Positions 9,951 to 18,824 of a DNA stretch of 64,000 nt are shown here, piece by piece. A program made the position numbers and the translations under genes. The stretch's first letter is position 1; the number at the start of each line of letters is the position of its first letter. Under the pieces are notes generated by a model. That model worked only from the letters and a program-made list of their open reading frames with translations. It ran no database searches and was not told the DNA's origin. Source of the DNA: Nostoc carneum NIES-2107 (GTDB taxonomy: Bacteria; Cyanobacteriota; Cyanobacteriia; Cyanobacteriales; Nostocaceae); NCBI GenBank assembly GCA_002368155.1, contig AP018180.1:7930561-7994560 (forward strand), given 5' to 3'.

Positions 9951-10904
9951 TTAAGACAATCTCGGATCTAGTGCATCTCGTAAAGCATCACCTATATAGT
10001 TAATGCTTAACACCGTGAGAAATATCGCTGTACCTGGGAAAATAACTATGTGGGGCGCATATTCGAGAAAGTTTTGTCCTTCGTTGAGCATTCTTCCCCA
10101 AGTTGGGACATCGGGTGGAAAACCTAAACCAAAAAAGCTCAAGGTTGATTCGGTAAGAATCGCAGTACTAACTGAAAGAGTAGCCGCAACTAGTACAGGA
10201 CTGATGACGTTAGGTAAAATATGAACCCAAATTAACCTTGCTGGGGAAGCACCGAGGGCGCGGGCTGCGGTGACAAATTCTAACTCTCGTACTTTCAAAA
10301 AACCTGCTCGTACTAATCTAGCTACAGACATCCAGTTGAGTCCGCCAATTACCAGTACTATCAATACAAATATACCTAGTTCTGGCCCCGCGATCGCCTT
10401 TAACGCATCCCGAAACAAAAATATTACCAGTAATAATAATGGCAGTCGTGGTAAAGCTAAACACAAATCTGTGAAACGCATCAAAATAATATCTAGCCAG
10501 CCGCCATAAAATCCAGCCATTGCGCCGATGACTGTACCAAGACTTATAGCTACCAACATCGAAAAAATACCCACTGCGATTGATATTCTTCCACCATGCA
10601 AAACTCTGGCTAATATATCCTGTCCTAAATCATTTGTACCAAATGGATGCGCCCAACTAGGGCCGAGAGTCGATTTAGCAAAGTCAATTTTGTTGAGGGG
10701 AGTCTGATAAATAAAAGGGCCAAAAACCACACTTAACACGATGATGAGCAAGACTACCATCCCAAACATAGCTTGACGATTACGGCGAAACTTGCGCCAT
10801 GCTTCTTGTGTGAGTGTTTCTGGTTGCGAAAGAAAATTGGTGGATGGTGGAGAAATTGAAACCTTGGATGCTGGGGAAGTTTGATTAGGCGATCGCTTCA
10901 ACAT
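9951..10904 (-). CDS. DppC-type ABC transporter permease
   Basis: A 317-residue inner-membrane permease with a cytoplasmic N-terminus, about six hydrophobic segments, and the family blocks LGPSWAHPFGTNDLGQDILARVLHGGRISI and ALGASPARLIWVHILPN (EAA loop that contacts the ATPase). It ends with YIGDALRDALDPRL, the standard DppC ending. It lies 17 bases after the DppB-type gene on the same strand, forming a two-gene permease operon. No DppD/DppF ATPase is present nearby. Confidence 0.9.
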   Translation of the reverse strand: MLKRSPNQTSPASKVSISPPSTNFLSQPETLTQEAWRKFRRNRQAMFGMVVLLIIVLSVVFGPFIYQTPLNKIDFAKSTLGPSWAHPFGTNDLGQDILARVLHGGRISIAVGIFSMLVAISLGTVIGAMAGFYGGWLDIILMRFTDLCLALPRLPLLLLVIFLFRDALKAIAGPELGIFVLIVLVIGGLNWMSVARLVRAGFLKVRELEFVTAARALGASPARLIWVHILPNVISPVLVAATLSVSTAILTESTLSFFGLGFPPDVPTWGRMLNEGQNFLEYAPHIVIFPGTAIFLTVLSINYIGDALRDALDPRLS

Positions 10905-10921
10905 AAATATCTATTTTCCTG

Positions 10922-11884
10922 CTATTTTGTATACTGGACACGAGGATCTAAAAAACCATAGAGAATATCAGCAATGAGATTAAAAATAACAATCAAAATT
11001 GCATAGATAAATGTAATTGCCATGACTACTGGGGTGTCATTCTTATAGATAGAATCAATTAATAAGGCCCCAATACCTGGAACACGAAAAACTTTTTCTG
11101 TAACTAAAGCACCTGTAAACACGCTGGGAATATCTAAGGCTACTAATGTCACTACAGGAATTAATGCATTCCGCAAAACATGGCGATTGATTACTAAAAA
11201 CTTTGGTAATCCTTTAGCATAAGCAGTACGCACATAGTCTTGATGGATATTTTCCAAAATCTCAGAACGAACAAAGCGCATGAGCATCGCTGTCTGCCAA
11301 ATTCCTAATACAGCAATAGGCATAATTGATTGTTTGATTTGTGCAATAAAACTCTGCCAATCTGTTACCTGTAAAGTACTGCTGTAGATAAAAGGAAACC
11401 ATTTTAACTGGATGCTGAAGATAATAATAAATAGTAATCCTGTAAAAAATGTTGGTAAAGAAAATCCTATAAAAACTAAAGTTGTCAAAACTGTATCAAC
11501 AATAGTATTGCGTTTGAGAGCCGAAATTACGCCCAAAGGAATAGCCAGCAATACACCGACAAGATAAGCAGAACCTACTATCCACAAGGTTGTCGGTACG
11601 CGTTGGATAATTAAGCCAATTACAGGACTACGGCTAGTAAATGAATACCCCATATCTCCCGTGACAAAAGCGATAAACCACTTCACATAGCGGATATGAA
11701 TTGCTTGATCTAAACCTAAAGATTTGCGGATATTTTCTCGTACTTCTGCGGTGATAGAAGGATTCGTAGCAAATTCTCCCATTGGATCGCCTGGTGCTAA
11801 TGCCAGAATCGTAAAAATGACAATACTGATGGCAATTAAAGTTGGAATAGCAATCAGTAATCGATTGATTAAATATTTACCCAT
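10922..11884 (-). CDS. DppB-type ABC transporter permease
   Basis: A 320-residue permease, first gene of the pair with the DppC-type gene. It starts MGKYLINRLLIAIPTLIAIS and carries LAPGDPM, YVRTAYAKGLPKFLVINRHVLRNALIPV (EAA loop) and VTEKVFRVPGIGALLIDSI, all standard for DppB/OppB. It would form the heterodimeric channel served by the oppA-like lipoprotein at 8114-9868. An open frame on the other strand overlaps its 5' end, but this permease frame is clearly the real one. Confidence 0.9.
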   Translation of the reverse strand: MGKYLINRLLIAIPTLIAISIVIFTILALAPGDPMGEFATNPSITAEVRENIRKSLGLDQAIHIRYVKWFIAFVTGDMGYSFTSRSPVIGLIIQRVPTTLWIVGSAYLVGVLLAIPLGVISALKRNTIVDTVLTTLVFIGFSLPTFFTGLLFIIIFSIQLKWFPFIYSSTLQVTDWQSFIAQIKQSIMPIAVLGIWQTAMLMRFVRSEILENIHQDYVRTAYAKGLPKFLVINRHVLRNALIPVVTLVALDIPSVFTGALVTEKVFRVPGIGALLIDSIYKNDTPVVMAITFIYAILIVIFNLIADILYGFLDPRVQYTK

Positions 11885-12104
11885 TCCCGTCTACGATAAT
11901 TTTTACAACTCGAATATGTTGGCGATATATTCCCTCAATAATATTGATAATTTCCGAGGATTTTCTATAGCCAATTCCTTGTGTTATGAGAAGGCAACAA
12001 GGACCTTAGTAATATTTGCTTTGCGCCCTCTAAATGTGCAATACTCTTACTCTATCAATAAACTACTGCAAGTCTATCAAATTAGTAGAGATTATTTTGG
12101 CGAT

Positions 12105-13445
12105 ATGGTTGATACGAATTCTGCGACGACACAGCGTCCTAATATAGTGTTCATTTTGGCTGACGATCTCGGTTGGGGCGATCTCAGCATTGACGGACAG
12201 CAAAACTATCACACACCTCACCTAGATAATTTGGCTAAAGAGGGAATCAGATTTAGTACTGCTTATTCTGCTTCCCCAGTTTGTACACCGACACGAGTTA
12301 GTTTTTTTACAGGGCGATATCCGGGGAGAATTCCGCTGGGCGTGCAAGAGCCTTTATTGAGTTTTCAACAAATAGGAGACAAAGTAGGATTACCTCCAGA
12401 ACATCCAACCATAGCCTCTTTGCTGAAAGCCAATGGTTATGAAACAGCTTTAGTTGGTAAATGGCATTGCGGCTATTTACCTAAATATGGCCCATTAAAA
12501 AGTGGCTTTGATGAATTCTTTGGTAATTTAAGCGGTGCTATTGACTACTTTAGGCATGTAGATACAAGTGGAGAGCCTGACTTATGGGAAGCTGAAGTAT
12601 CAGTAAAGGAAATAGGATATGTGACAGATTTATTTACTGAACGGGCTATAGATTGTATCAAAAGACCCCACAAGCGCCCGTTTTATCTGAGTTTGCACCA
12701 CACTGCACCCCATTGGCCTTGGGAAGGACCAAATGATATTGAACTCAGTAATACCTTGATTGGCAAAGATAACGTGCAAAATTGGGTGAATACAGGCACA
12801 GCAGAATCCTATGCTGCTGTAGTGGAGAGGCTAGATTATGGAGTTGGGAGAGTATTGCAAGCATTGAGTGATGCTGGAGTTGCGAACAATACCATTGTTA
12901 TTTTTGCCAGTGACAATGGAGGTGAGAAGTTCTCAAATTTGGGTGGTTTTAAAGGTAAGAAAGGGAATTTATATGAAGGTGGTATCCGCGTCCCTACATT
13001 TATTCGCTGGACAGGAGTGATTCAACCAAACCAAGTAAGCGAGCAAGTGATTATTACTCACGATATTACAGCCACTATTCTGGCAGCTACAAATACAAAT
13101 CCCGATCCCAATTATCCTTTAGATGGTCAGAACTTACTCCCCACGATCAAAGGTGAAGCGCCTGTTACTCCCCGGACACTTTTCTGGCGACATAAAGGCG
13201 TTGATAACCCAGCTTTACCGCCAAAGGTGCTACAAGGTGCGGTACGCAGTGGGGATTGGAAGTATTTGAAATCGGGAGAAAATGAATATCTTTTTAACTT
13301 AGCGACTGATGAAACTGAAGAAGTAGACTTAAAAACACAGCAGAAAGAAACATTTGAACAGCTACGCGCTCGATATGAAAAATGGGCATTGAATTTAGAG
13401 CCTTATCCCACTTGCTCAGTAGGAGACACCCGCAGACAGGAGTAA
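12105..13445 (+). CDS. Type I (formylglycine) sulfatase
   Basis: The frame is open further upstream, but that part overlaps the DppB gene; the ATG at 12105 starts homology at once (RPNIVFILADDLGWGD). The 446-residue protein has the metal Asp pair (Asp20, Asp21), the sulfatase signature CTPTR with Cys60 to be converted to formylglycine and Arg64, then FFTGRYPGR, GKWHCGYLP, TAPHWPWEGP and FASDNGGEK. It hydrolyses sulfate esters. No signal peptide is visible, so it probably acts in the cytoplasm. Maturation needs a formylglycine-generating enzyme, not found here. With the dioxygenases it suggests organosulfur scavenging. Confidence 0.9.
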   Translation: MVDTNSATTQRPNIVFILADDLGWGDLSIDGQQNYHTPHLDNLAKEGIRFSTAYSASPVCTPTRVSFFTGRYPGRIPLGVQEPLLSFQQIGDKVGLPPEHPTIASLLKANGYETALVGKWHCGYLPKYGPLKSGFDEFFGNLSGAIDYFRHVDTSGEPDLWEAEVSVKEIGYVTDLFTERAIDCIKRPHKRPFYLSLHHTAPHWPWEGPNDIELSNTLIGKDNVQNWVNTGTAESYAAVVERLDYGVGRVLQALSDAGVANNTIVIFASDNGGEKFSNLGGFKGKKGNLYEGGIRVPTFIRWTGVIQPNQVSEQVIITHDITATILAATNTNPDPNYPLDGQNLLPTIKGEAPVTPRTLFWRHKGVDNPALPPKVLQGAVRSGDWKYLKSGENEYLFNLATDETEEVDLKTQQKETFEQLRARYEKWALNLEPYPTCSVGDTRRQE

Positions 13446-13526
13446 ACACTGCTTCACAAAACTATTAACGGTTGTGGAAAATTTTCCTCAATCGTCTTTT
13501 TGCTACAGAATACAATATAGTAAGCT

Positions 13527-13562
13527 GAGTTCCGATTTACTTCCGGAACTCAACCGGAACTG
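13527..13562. repeat. Imperfect palindrome with TTCCGGAA core, copy 1
   Basis: A 36 bp imperfect palindrome centred on TTCCGGAA. It is followed by TAACGCCCAAAACATAGAC, nearly the same tail (TAATGCCCAAAACGTAGAC) that follows copy 2 at 14656-14691. The two copies therefore form direct repeats on either side of the truncated tnpB. Confidence 0.75.
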
Positions 13563-13619
13563 TAACGCCCAAAACATAGACCTGACAAAGAAATTTAACC
13601 GCTACTCAATTACGTCTAG

Positions 13620-13755
13620 CTAGAACACCGATTCACTAATAAAAGACGAGACTGAAAACCCCGGTTTTAAGGTCTCTCACAATGAAACATTCATTGTTAC
13701 AACTCACGAAACCTGGTTTTTCGTCATCATTCCGAATACTGAATCGGTGTTCTAG
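13620..13755. other. Multi-hairpin structured element of 136 bp
   Basis: A 16 bp closing stem (CTAGAACACCGATTCA at 13620-13635, exactly inverted at 13740-13755) encloses three smaller hairpins: 13648-13676 (GAGAC...GGTCTC with AAAACC/GGTTTT), 13679-13697 (ACAATGAA/TTCATTGT with a 3-base loop) and about 13706-13723. The shape suggests a structured RNA or a small non-autonomous mobile element. Its nature is unknown to me. Confidence 0.55.
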
Positions 13756-13795
13756 TATCAAGTTTTGTGAAAACTGCAAAACCAGGCAAAATTAC

Positions 13796-13934
13796 TTCAT
13801 TAACGCTCCCCGCCCAAGTGCTACGCTTCATAACGGGGATTCTTGCTTCACTCTTGCACCTTGCCTAGACTTGTTGCCCTTCGGGTTCACCAGTCGCAAA
13901 AGGAGGGAAACCCTCCTAAGAGCGCTGGTGAACC
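13796..13934 (-). ncRNA. Likely omega-RNA / right end of the tnpB element
   Basis: Read on the minus strand, the end of tnpB and the following bases form a hairpin GGTTCACCAG...CTGGTGAACC (13884-13934) with an inner AGGAGGG/CCCTCCT stem, then a second hairpin with TCCCCG/CGGGGA stems (13807-13839). Known TnpB omega-RNAs overlap the 3' end of tnpB and end at the right end of the IS200/IS605 element, which matches this position. The exact 3' boundary near 13796-13800 is inferred. Confidence 0.5.
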
Positions 13935-14652
13935 AAGTCTCGGTAGAGGGTTATCTCTCCACAAGCGTTAAAAGTTTCGGTGCGCCCCACCGTACTTATG
14001 TCTAAATGAGTTTGTTTCAGTGCCTTGTTCAAAATGTTAATGCTGGCATTCAAATCCCGGTCTAAAATACACCCACACTTACAGATATGAGTGCGAACAG
14101 ATAGGGATTTTTTCACAACTTCACCACATAATGAACAGTTTTGGCTTGTGAATTTCGGGTCAACAGGTACAACAACTCGACCATATATTTTCCCAAAATA
14201 TTCTAGCCATTGGGTGAACAACGACCATGAAACATCACTAATACACTTCGCAAGCGTGCTATTTTTAACCAGATTTTTCACTTGCAGTTTTTCATACGCC
14301 ACAAGGTTGTTAGACCTCACCACGCATAACCCTTGCTTAATTGCGTTATCTTTACGCTGAAGCGAAACTTTTAAGTGCTTTGTGCCAAGACGGTTAATAG
14401 CTTTCTGACGATTATTAGACCCACTATTTTTACGACTGACTGATGAGTGAAGACGTTTTAATGCCTTCTCTGACTTGCGTAAATATCTAGGGTTCTCTAC
14501 TGTATTGCCCTGCGAGTCAGTATAGAAGTGATTCAGCCCAACATCTAACCCTATGGTTTTGCCCGTTGGTTGAGTGTCTATATTGCGTTCTGCATCTATC
14601 GCTACGTATGGAGTCTTAAGAGCAAATTTGATAAAAATAGCTTTGAGTTCGG
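13916..14652 (-). pseudogene. tnpB: Truncated IS200/IS605-type tnpB (RNA-guided nuclease)
   Basis: The frame carries the C-terminal two thirds of TnpB: catalytic Asp in TIGLDVGLNH, Glu in LVAYEKLQVKNL, the zinc ribbon CSLCG...CKCG, and the last Asp in LDRDLNAS. About 130 N-terminal residues expected of a full TnpB are missing. Homology ends at about 14650, exactly where the perfect palindrome 14656-14691 begins; the apparent start at 14722 lies beyond it in unrelated sequence. The RuvC residues are intact, but loss of the N-terminal DNA and RNA binding region should make it inactive. No tnpA is present. Confidence 0.75.
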
Positions 14653-14655
14653 GTT

Positions 14656-14691
14656 GAGTTCGGATTGAGTTCCGGAACTCAATCCGAACTC
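14656..14691. repeat. Perfect 36 bp palindrome, copy 2
   Basis: Two perfectly complementary 18-base halves meet at the core AGTTCC|GGAACT. It lies exactly at the break point of the truncated tnpB and shares a downstream tail with copy 1 (13527-13562). Confidence 0.85.
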
Positions 14692-14896
14692 TAATGCCCA
14701 AAACGTAGACTAAAGGACACAATCCGCCAAAGTATCAAAAAATAGCTGTAGAAAAAGTTTCTGTATAATCAAATATTGCGATCGTTTGGAGAGTTCACGT
14801 TGTTTGAGCAGAGGTATTCGATTGAGCGGTTTCAACCCTATCATTTCGGTGAGGTAGCTGTTCCTAAAGCCTGTTACATGATGTTTGACGAAAGAG

Positions 14897-16846
14897 CTAA
14901 TCAACATCTGCCATCAGGTCTTTATACTCCGAAACGGCGTTTCGATAAGCCTCATTCTCCCCAGGTCTTGCATCCCAAAGGATTCTAATGATGTGGGTCT
15001 GGTTAAGATTCATTTCGTTTCGCAAGCGTAAAATCTCCGCTATTGCCTCATTTCGGAGTAAGGCGAAACGGGTGAAACGCTGCTGTTGTGAACTGAAACT
15101 ATTGATGGAGCGTCTTTTCGGCGTTTCGGATGATTGTTTCGGCGTTTCGCCAGGTAAGGATTCCGTTTCGGCTTCATCAGCAAAGAAACTTGACTCCAAT
15201 CTCTTGATAGTGTCGATATCAGAGCTTATGAATTCTCCAGGAGTAGGTGGCTGAAATCCTTCAAGAAAACTCCTCGTATCGCGGTCATAGCCAGAATGAT
15301 TCTCCAGCTTAGGCATTGCAAACCAATTATTTAATCCACCGTGATAAACTGCTCGGTTTACAGGTGAAGTATCAATAAACTCCTGAAGTTTGGCATCACT
15401 GATTTTCTGAGAACTGGGGATAAAACCAGTAGAAATCATGGCACTATAGGCTGCAATATTCACAGCAGAAACAATCGCCAGAGGAGTAAACTGCGATCTC
15501 AGTCCACCGCTAATCCCCAAATCCTCAGTATGGGGATTCTGGGCTAAAATCCAAACTCTGATACCCGCAGAGTCACCGCAAGAAGTATAACTGGTCAATT
15601 TGCCCTTGAGCCAATCGAGTTGCTTTGCAATCTTGAACTGACTGCCAATCTGTGTCCCTTCATCAAAAGCTAATAACTTGTCACCCCTGAGAGAATCAAA
15701 TTCCCGAATACAATTTTGGAACCAACTGACAATTTCAACAGGAGTCATCGATGGAGTAGAAGCCCGTTTGAGGACATCTACACAACCAGAGAAATAACCA
15801 GTCTCCTTCGGGTCGTTTTTGGGGTCAATGTAGAAAATGGTAGTCTGCGGATGCAATTGTTTAATTCGCCGTAAAGCATTACTAACAAGCAAACCTTTGC
15901 CAGCCCCAGGAATACCTATGATTAAATGGTTAGAAATCCGTTGTGACATCTTCTCAATTACATCAAGTGTTTGCGGTATTGAGGGACTGTATTCGTCAAT
16001 GTGTGTGTTAGTGTCTGAAGTTGATGAGCAAGGAATACCAAGCGGTAAATCAGTTGTCGGTGCGGCTAAAGGTAAGTGAGCAATAGGCGGTGGCGGTAAG
16101 TTGATTTGAGGTGCTTCTAATTGTGGTGGACGTATTTGTTGAATTGCTTGAACATGGTGATAGTTCACCCTGGGGTCAAATGAAACTTTGGCAAGATGCT
16201 GATTGAGTTGGTCAAATGTGGGGAAGACACCGCGAAAATTGACAAAGCAATCAAGCAGATATCGATAAGCGTAAAAGCGTTTCCCAGGTTCCACAATATT
16301 AATAAACTCAGTTAAGGTATGGGTGTGCTGCCTGAGCATGGCAAATTCATAACGCTCACAAGGTTCTAAATGATGCATCAAGTCAACAAATTCGTTTTGG
16401 TTTGAGAACCATTCTTCTCTGGCTTGACTATCACCCATCGCTGATAAAAACTCGAAGAAATTGCCTCTAATAAAGGGTATAGGTGCAAACTGATGGGAAG
16501 CATTCATGTCAGTTGCAACTGCCCAAACATACCCAGCACTGGCAATTAATGCACCGATGGGTGCTAGAGGACTAGTTGCATAGCAGACTGCTCCAATTGC
16601 CCCACCAGCAAGAGTGATGAGTTTCGAGAGGTTCATCCCGGCTCGCTCATCTTTGGCTCTGACTAATAGCTGATCGGTGCGTTCAACTAACCAAGCGGCA
16701 ACATTTCCCGCTTCGAGGTGTTCTATTGAAGGATAATCTTCTCTGAGTCGAGCAGTTTCTAGCGTAGTTAAAGATGGTACTTGGCTGCTCTGATGAGTCT
16801 GGTTTTGATGAGATGCAGGGTCTGGCTGATAATTGAGAAAATCCAT
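14897..16846 (-). CDS. Membrane-associated HerA/VirD4-like plasmid ATPase
   Basis: A 649-residue protein. A hydrophobic stretch at about 76-112 probably makes two membrane segments. A Pro-rich linker (about 239-270) leads to a P-loop ATPase domain: Walker A GIPGAGKG at 311-318, a FYIDPKNDPKETGYF block at about 338-352, Walker B LLAFDE at 391-396 and a WILAQNPHTEDLG block. The organisation resembles HerA/VirD4/TraD pumps that move DNA or protein across membranes, but no family is certain. It is the last gene of a minus-strand series of small membrane or helical proteins (19400 downward), 18 bases after a multi-TM protein, suggesting one complex. Confidence 0.6.
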   Translation of the reverse strand: MDFLNYQPDPASHQNQTHQSSQVPSLTTLETARLREDYPSIEHLEAGNVAAWLVERTDQLLVRAKDERAGMNLSKLITLAGGAIGAVCYATSPLAPIGALIASAGYVWAVATDMNASHQFAPIPFIRGNFFEFLSAMGDSQAREEWFSNQNEFVDLMHHLEPCERYEFAMLRQHTHTLTEFINIVEPGKRFYAYRYLLDCFVNFRGVFPTFDQLNQHLAKVSFDPRVNYHHVQAIQQIRPPQLEAPQINLPPPPIAHLPLAAPTTDLPLGIPCSSTSDTNTHIDEYSPSIPQTLDVIEKMSQRISNHLIIGIPGAGKGLLVSNALRRIKQLHPQTTIFYIDPKNDPKETGYFSGCVDVLKRASTPSMTPVEIVSWFQNCIREFDSLRGDKLLAFDEGTQIGSQFKIAKQLDWLKGKLTSYTSCGDSAGIRVWILAQNPHTEDLGISGGLRSQFTPLAIVSAVNIAAYSAMISTGFIPSSQKISDAKLQEFIDTSPVNRAVYHGGLNNWFAMPKLENHSGYDRDTRSFLEGFQPPTPGEFISSDIDTIKRLESSFFADEAETESLPGETPKQSSETPKRRSINSFSSQQQRFTRFALLRNEAIAEILRLRNEMNLNQTHIIRILWDARPGENEAYRNAVSEYKDLMADVD

Positions 16847-16864
16847 AGCTTCTTCACTCAGTTG

Positions 16865-17572
16865 CTAACTCTTGGTCAATTTCCAGATGGTGTAGCCGAT
16901 TTCGCCAGCCATCATTGAGCCTAAGTTGTAAATAAGGCAGGCAAGGATAGTGCTGGGATTGGTGAAAGCAAAAGGGTTGCGTCCAACAAAAGTGGTTGTC
17001 AAATCAAAAATCCAAAAGAACAAAGCAACTGCACCGCCTGTGTGTCGTTCTTTCATCCCTGCAACCTTGTAATCCCGCCACAATGCCTGTGTTAGGTCAA
17101 TACTGCCACTGGGTTTGCTGCCTAATGTAAATTGCTTGGAATATTCAAACTCGGTTTTAGCTTCCTCTGGACGTTTACCTCTTAATGTTCGAGCTTGCAT
17201 TACTTGGACTAATGCAGATATGCCAAAAGATAGCCAGAATAATGGGTTGAAGGGCAGTGTTAGCCAACCAATCCACCCTATCCAATTTTGCTCAAACCAC
17301 GGGAAGAGAGGAGTTCCAGCAAACATCGTCTGCCAAATGCCATCAGTACTGAGTAAAGAACCGATGAAAAATCCCAGTGCGCCGATGATTTTCGTACCGC
17401 CAGAACCAGGGGTGACGAACTGTGCCAGGATATGGGAAACGAAAGACACGGGGATAGAGATAATATCAACAATCCATCCAGCAAGGATTTCTATGTAGTC
17501 AGAAACTCCTTTCCTCTTTTGGGTCTGCTTTTCGGTTGCTTGCTCAGAAGATGAATTTTTCTGAGTATCCAT
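16865..17572 (-). CDS. Multi-spanning membrane protein, plasmid operon
   Basis: A 235-residue protein that I do not recognise. After a polar N-terminus come about four or five hydrophobic segments (near residues 28-50, 60-80, 92-120, 178-195, 205-225). It lies directly upstream of the HerA/VirD4-like ATPase with an 18-base gap, so the two are probably translated from one mRNA and may form a membrane complex. The gene begins at a normal ATG. Conjugation or surface transport is possible but unproved. Confidence 0.6.
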   Translation of the reverse strand: MDTQKNSSSEQATEKQTQKRKGVSDYIEILAGWIVDIISIPVSFVSHILAQFVTPGSGGTKIIGALGFFIGSLLSTDGIWQTMFAGTPLFPWFEQNWIGWIGWLTLPFNPLFWLSFGISALVQVMQARTLRGKRPEEAKTEFEYSKQFTLGSKPSGSIDLTQALWRDYKVAGMKERHTGGAVALFFWIFDLTTTFVGRNPFAFTNPSTILACLIYNLGSMMAGEIGYTIWKLTKS

Positions 17573-17741
17573 TCTCTTTATTCCTCCACGAACCCGAAAT
17601 TATTAGGCGAGGGTGAGCTCTTGAGGCTGGGGAAGCAGGGGAGGCAAGAGAGTTTTGTTCAATTACTCTTTTCTCCCCTAGCACCCCCAGCACCCCCCGC
17701 TCTCCCAGCTTGTCACCACGCGAAGTTTGTGTGACACACGA
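17573..17741. repeat. G/C-homopolymer-rich interspersed repeat
   Basis: The spacer contains GGGGAAGCAGGGGAGGCAAG and a matching C-rich strand pattern (CTCCCCTAGCACCCCCAGC). A similar G/C-rich block occurs at about 18714-18806 in the same operon. These are common low-complexity repeats of Nostoc genomes. Confidence 0.6.
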
Positions 17742-18149
17742 CTAGCCCGGTGCATCAGTACAAGCATTTTTGTAGTGATATTTCCATTGCCATTGCCGAG
17801 CAGAAATCCGCCCTATGCAAGCACCCGCAGAGTCATAAACATAAATCACTTCTGACTCTAACCAACCTGTAGTTTCCGGGCGCGGATCTCGTTTTGGATT
17901 ATCAATGTACTGCCGGATTTTCAGTTTTTGAGTGTTGGGCATGACTTGGGTTTGAGCTAACTTTAAAGCTGTCATCTGGCGTTGCTCAATGCGTGAAAGT
18001 TCTACATCTTCGTTCTGTTCAATCCTTGCGGTAGCGTTAAATGATTGAAATTGGGATGGGAGTTTGAGAAATAGGGGTGATGCAATTAAGGCGATTCCTA
18101 TAAAACCGAGTATTGCTTGTCCAAGGTATTTATTAGCACTAGTAGTCAC
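17742..18149 (-). CDS. Small single-pass membrane protein
   Basis: I choose the GTG at 18149, preceded by GGGGAGAAATC, over upstream codons. The 135-residue protein starts VTTSANKYLGQAILGFIG and has one N-terminal membrane segment (about 8-30). The rest is polar and presumably periplasmic or cytoplasmic, with GWLESEVIYVYDSAGACIGRIS and a Cys-containing C-terminus. The product is not recognised. It shares direction and spacing with the unknown operon that contains the HerA/VirD4-like ATPase. Confidence 0.55.
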   Translation of the reverse strand: MTTSANKYLGQAILGFIGIALIASPLFLKLPSQFQSFNATARIEQNEDVELSRIEQRQMTALKLAQTQVMPNTQKLKIRQYIDNPKRDPRPETTGWLESEVIYVYDSAGACIGRISARQWQWKYHYKNACTDAPG

Positions 18150-18390
18150 GATTTCTCCCCGATCAATTTTACCGATATGCCAGCAGTAAAACCTAAACTC
18201 ATAGCAGACGAACAATTCGCAATTCGCAGTTCGCAATTGTGAACAAAATTTTCAATTGATTCATTGTTTTTACAAGCTTTTAATTTCAACTATGAACAAG
18301 AAAAACAGACAGTATTAATTGCGAATTGCGAATTCATAATTGTGATTTGGCTGGTTGCTAATTTCTGCAATGCTTGTGCGAGTTTTTGGC

Positions 18391-18807
18391 TCATTTTGAA
18401 ACACGCCCCAAAATTGCAAAACCTGCGCCAACAACTATTCCTAAAGCTGGGAGCAATCCAGCAGAGAGTACACCAGTGGCAATTACACTTCCCAAGAGAT
18501 AGCCACTTCCACCCAAAGCACCTAAAACTGAAGTGGTGAATAAACTTGTACTGAGAATATCCATAACTGTCAAATTCCTTTGGGATTTCAAGATTTCTTG
18601 CAGTAGTTGGATTTGGGCAACAGTGGCGACAGTTTCAGTTTGAAGTTGTAGTAATTGAGCCACCACTTTGTACGCTTCTAGAAGCGAATCTGCGTTCCCA
18701 ACATAATGAGCAGGGGAAGCTGGGGGTGCTGGGGGGGAAAGAGAGTTGTTAATTATTACTTCTTCGCTCCCCTTACTACCCCTGCTCCCCCCGCTCCCCC
18801 TGCCCAC
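18391..18807 (-). CDS. Small helical/hydrophobic protein, uncertain start
   Basis: A 138-residue frame. The first 35 residues are a Gly/Ser/Pro-rich run encoded by a G/C-rich interspersed repeat, so the true start is doubtful. A later ATG at 18564, with AAAGGAA upstream, would give a 57-residue hydrophobic protein. The middle part (SLLEAYKVVAQLLQLQTETVATVAQIQLLQEIL) looks like a real amphipathic helix, followed by two Gly/Ala-rich membrane segments. Function unknown; same operon as its neighbours. Confidence 0.45.
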   Translation of the reverse strand: MGRGSGGSRGSKGSEEVIINNSLSPPAPPASPAHYVGNADSLLEAYKVVAQLLQLQTETVATVAQIQLLQEILKSQRNLTVMDILSTSLFTTSVLGALGGSGYLLGSVIATGVLSAGLLPALGIVVGAGFAILGRVSK

Positions 18808-18824
18808 CTCAACAGATAACTTCT

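Noticed and set aside
11724-12104. Upstream extension of the sulfatase frame
   Set aside because: It overlaps the well-supported DppB permease on the other strand; sulfatase similarity starts right after the ATG at 12105.
13620-13755. Retron msr/msd as explanation of the four-stem structure
   Set aside because: No reverse transcriptase gene lies nearby; stems alone are not enough.
13682-14005. 107-codon plus-strand frame
   Set aside because: It runs through the omega-RNA-like region and the end of tnpB in antisense; composition does not look coding.
14707-14988. Two short overlapping frames (65 and 70 codons) beside the ATPase gene
   Set aside because: They overlap each other on opposite strands and the end of the ATPase gene, and neither looks like a protein.
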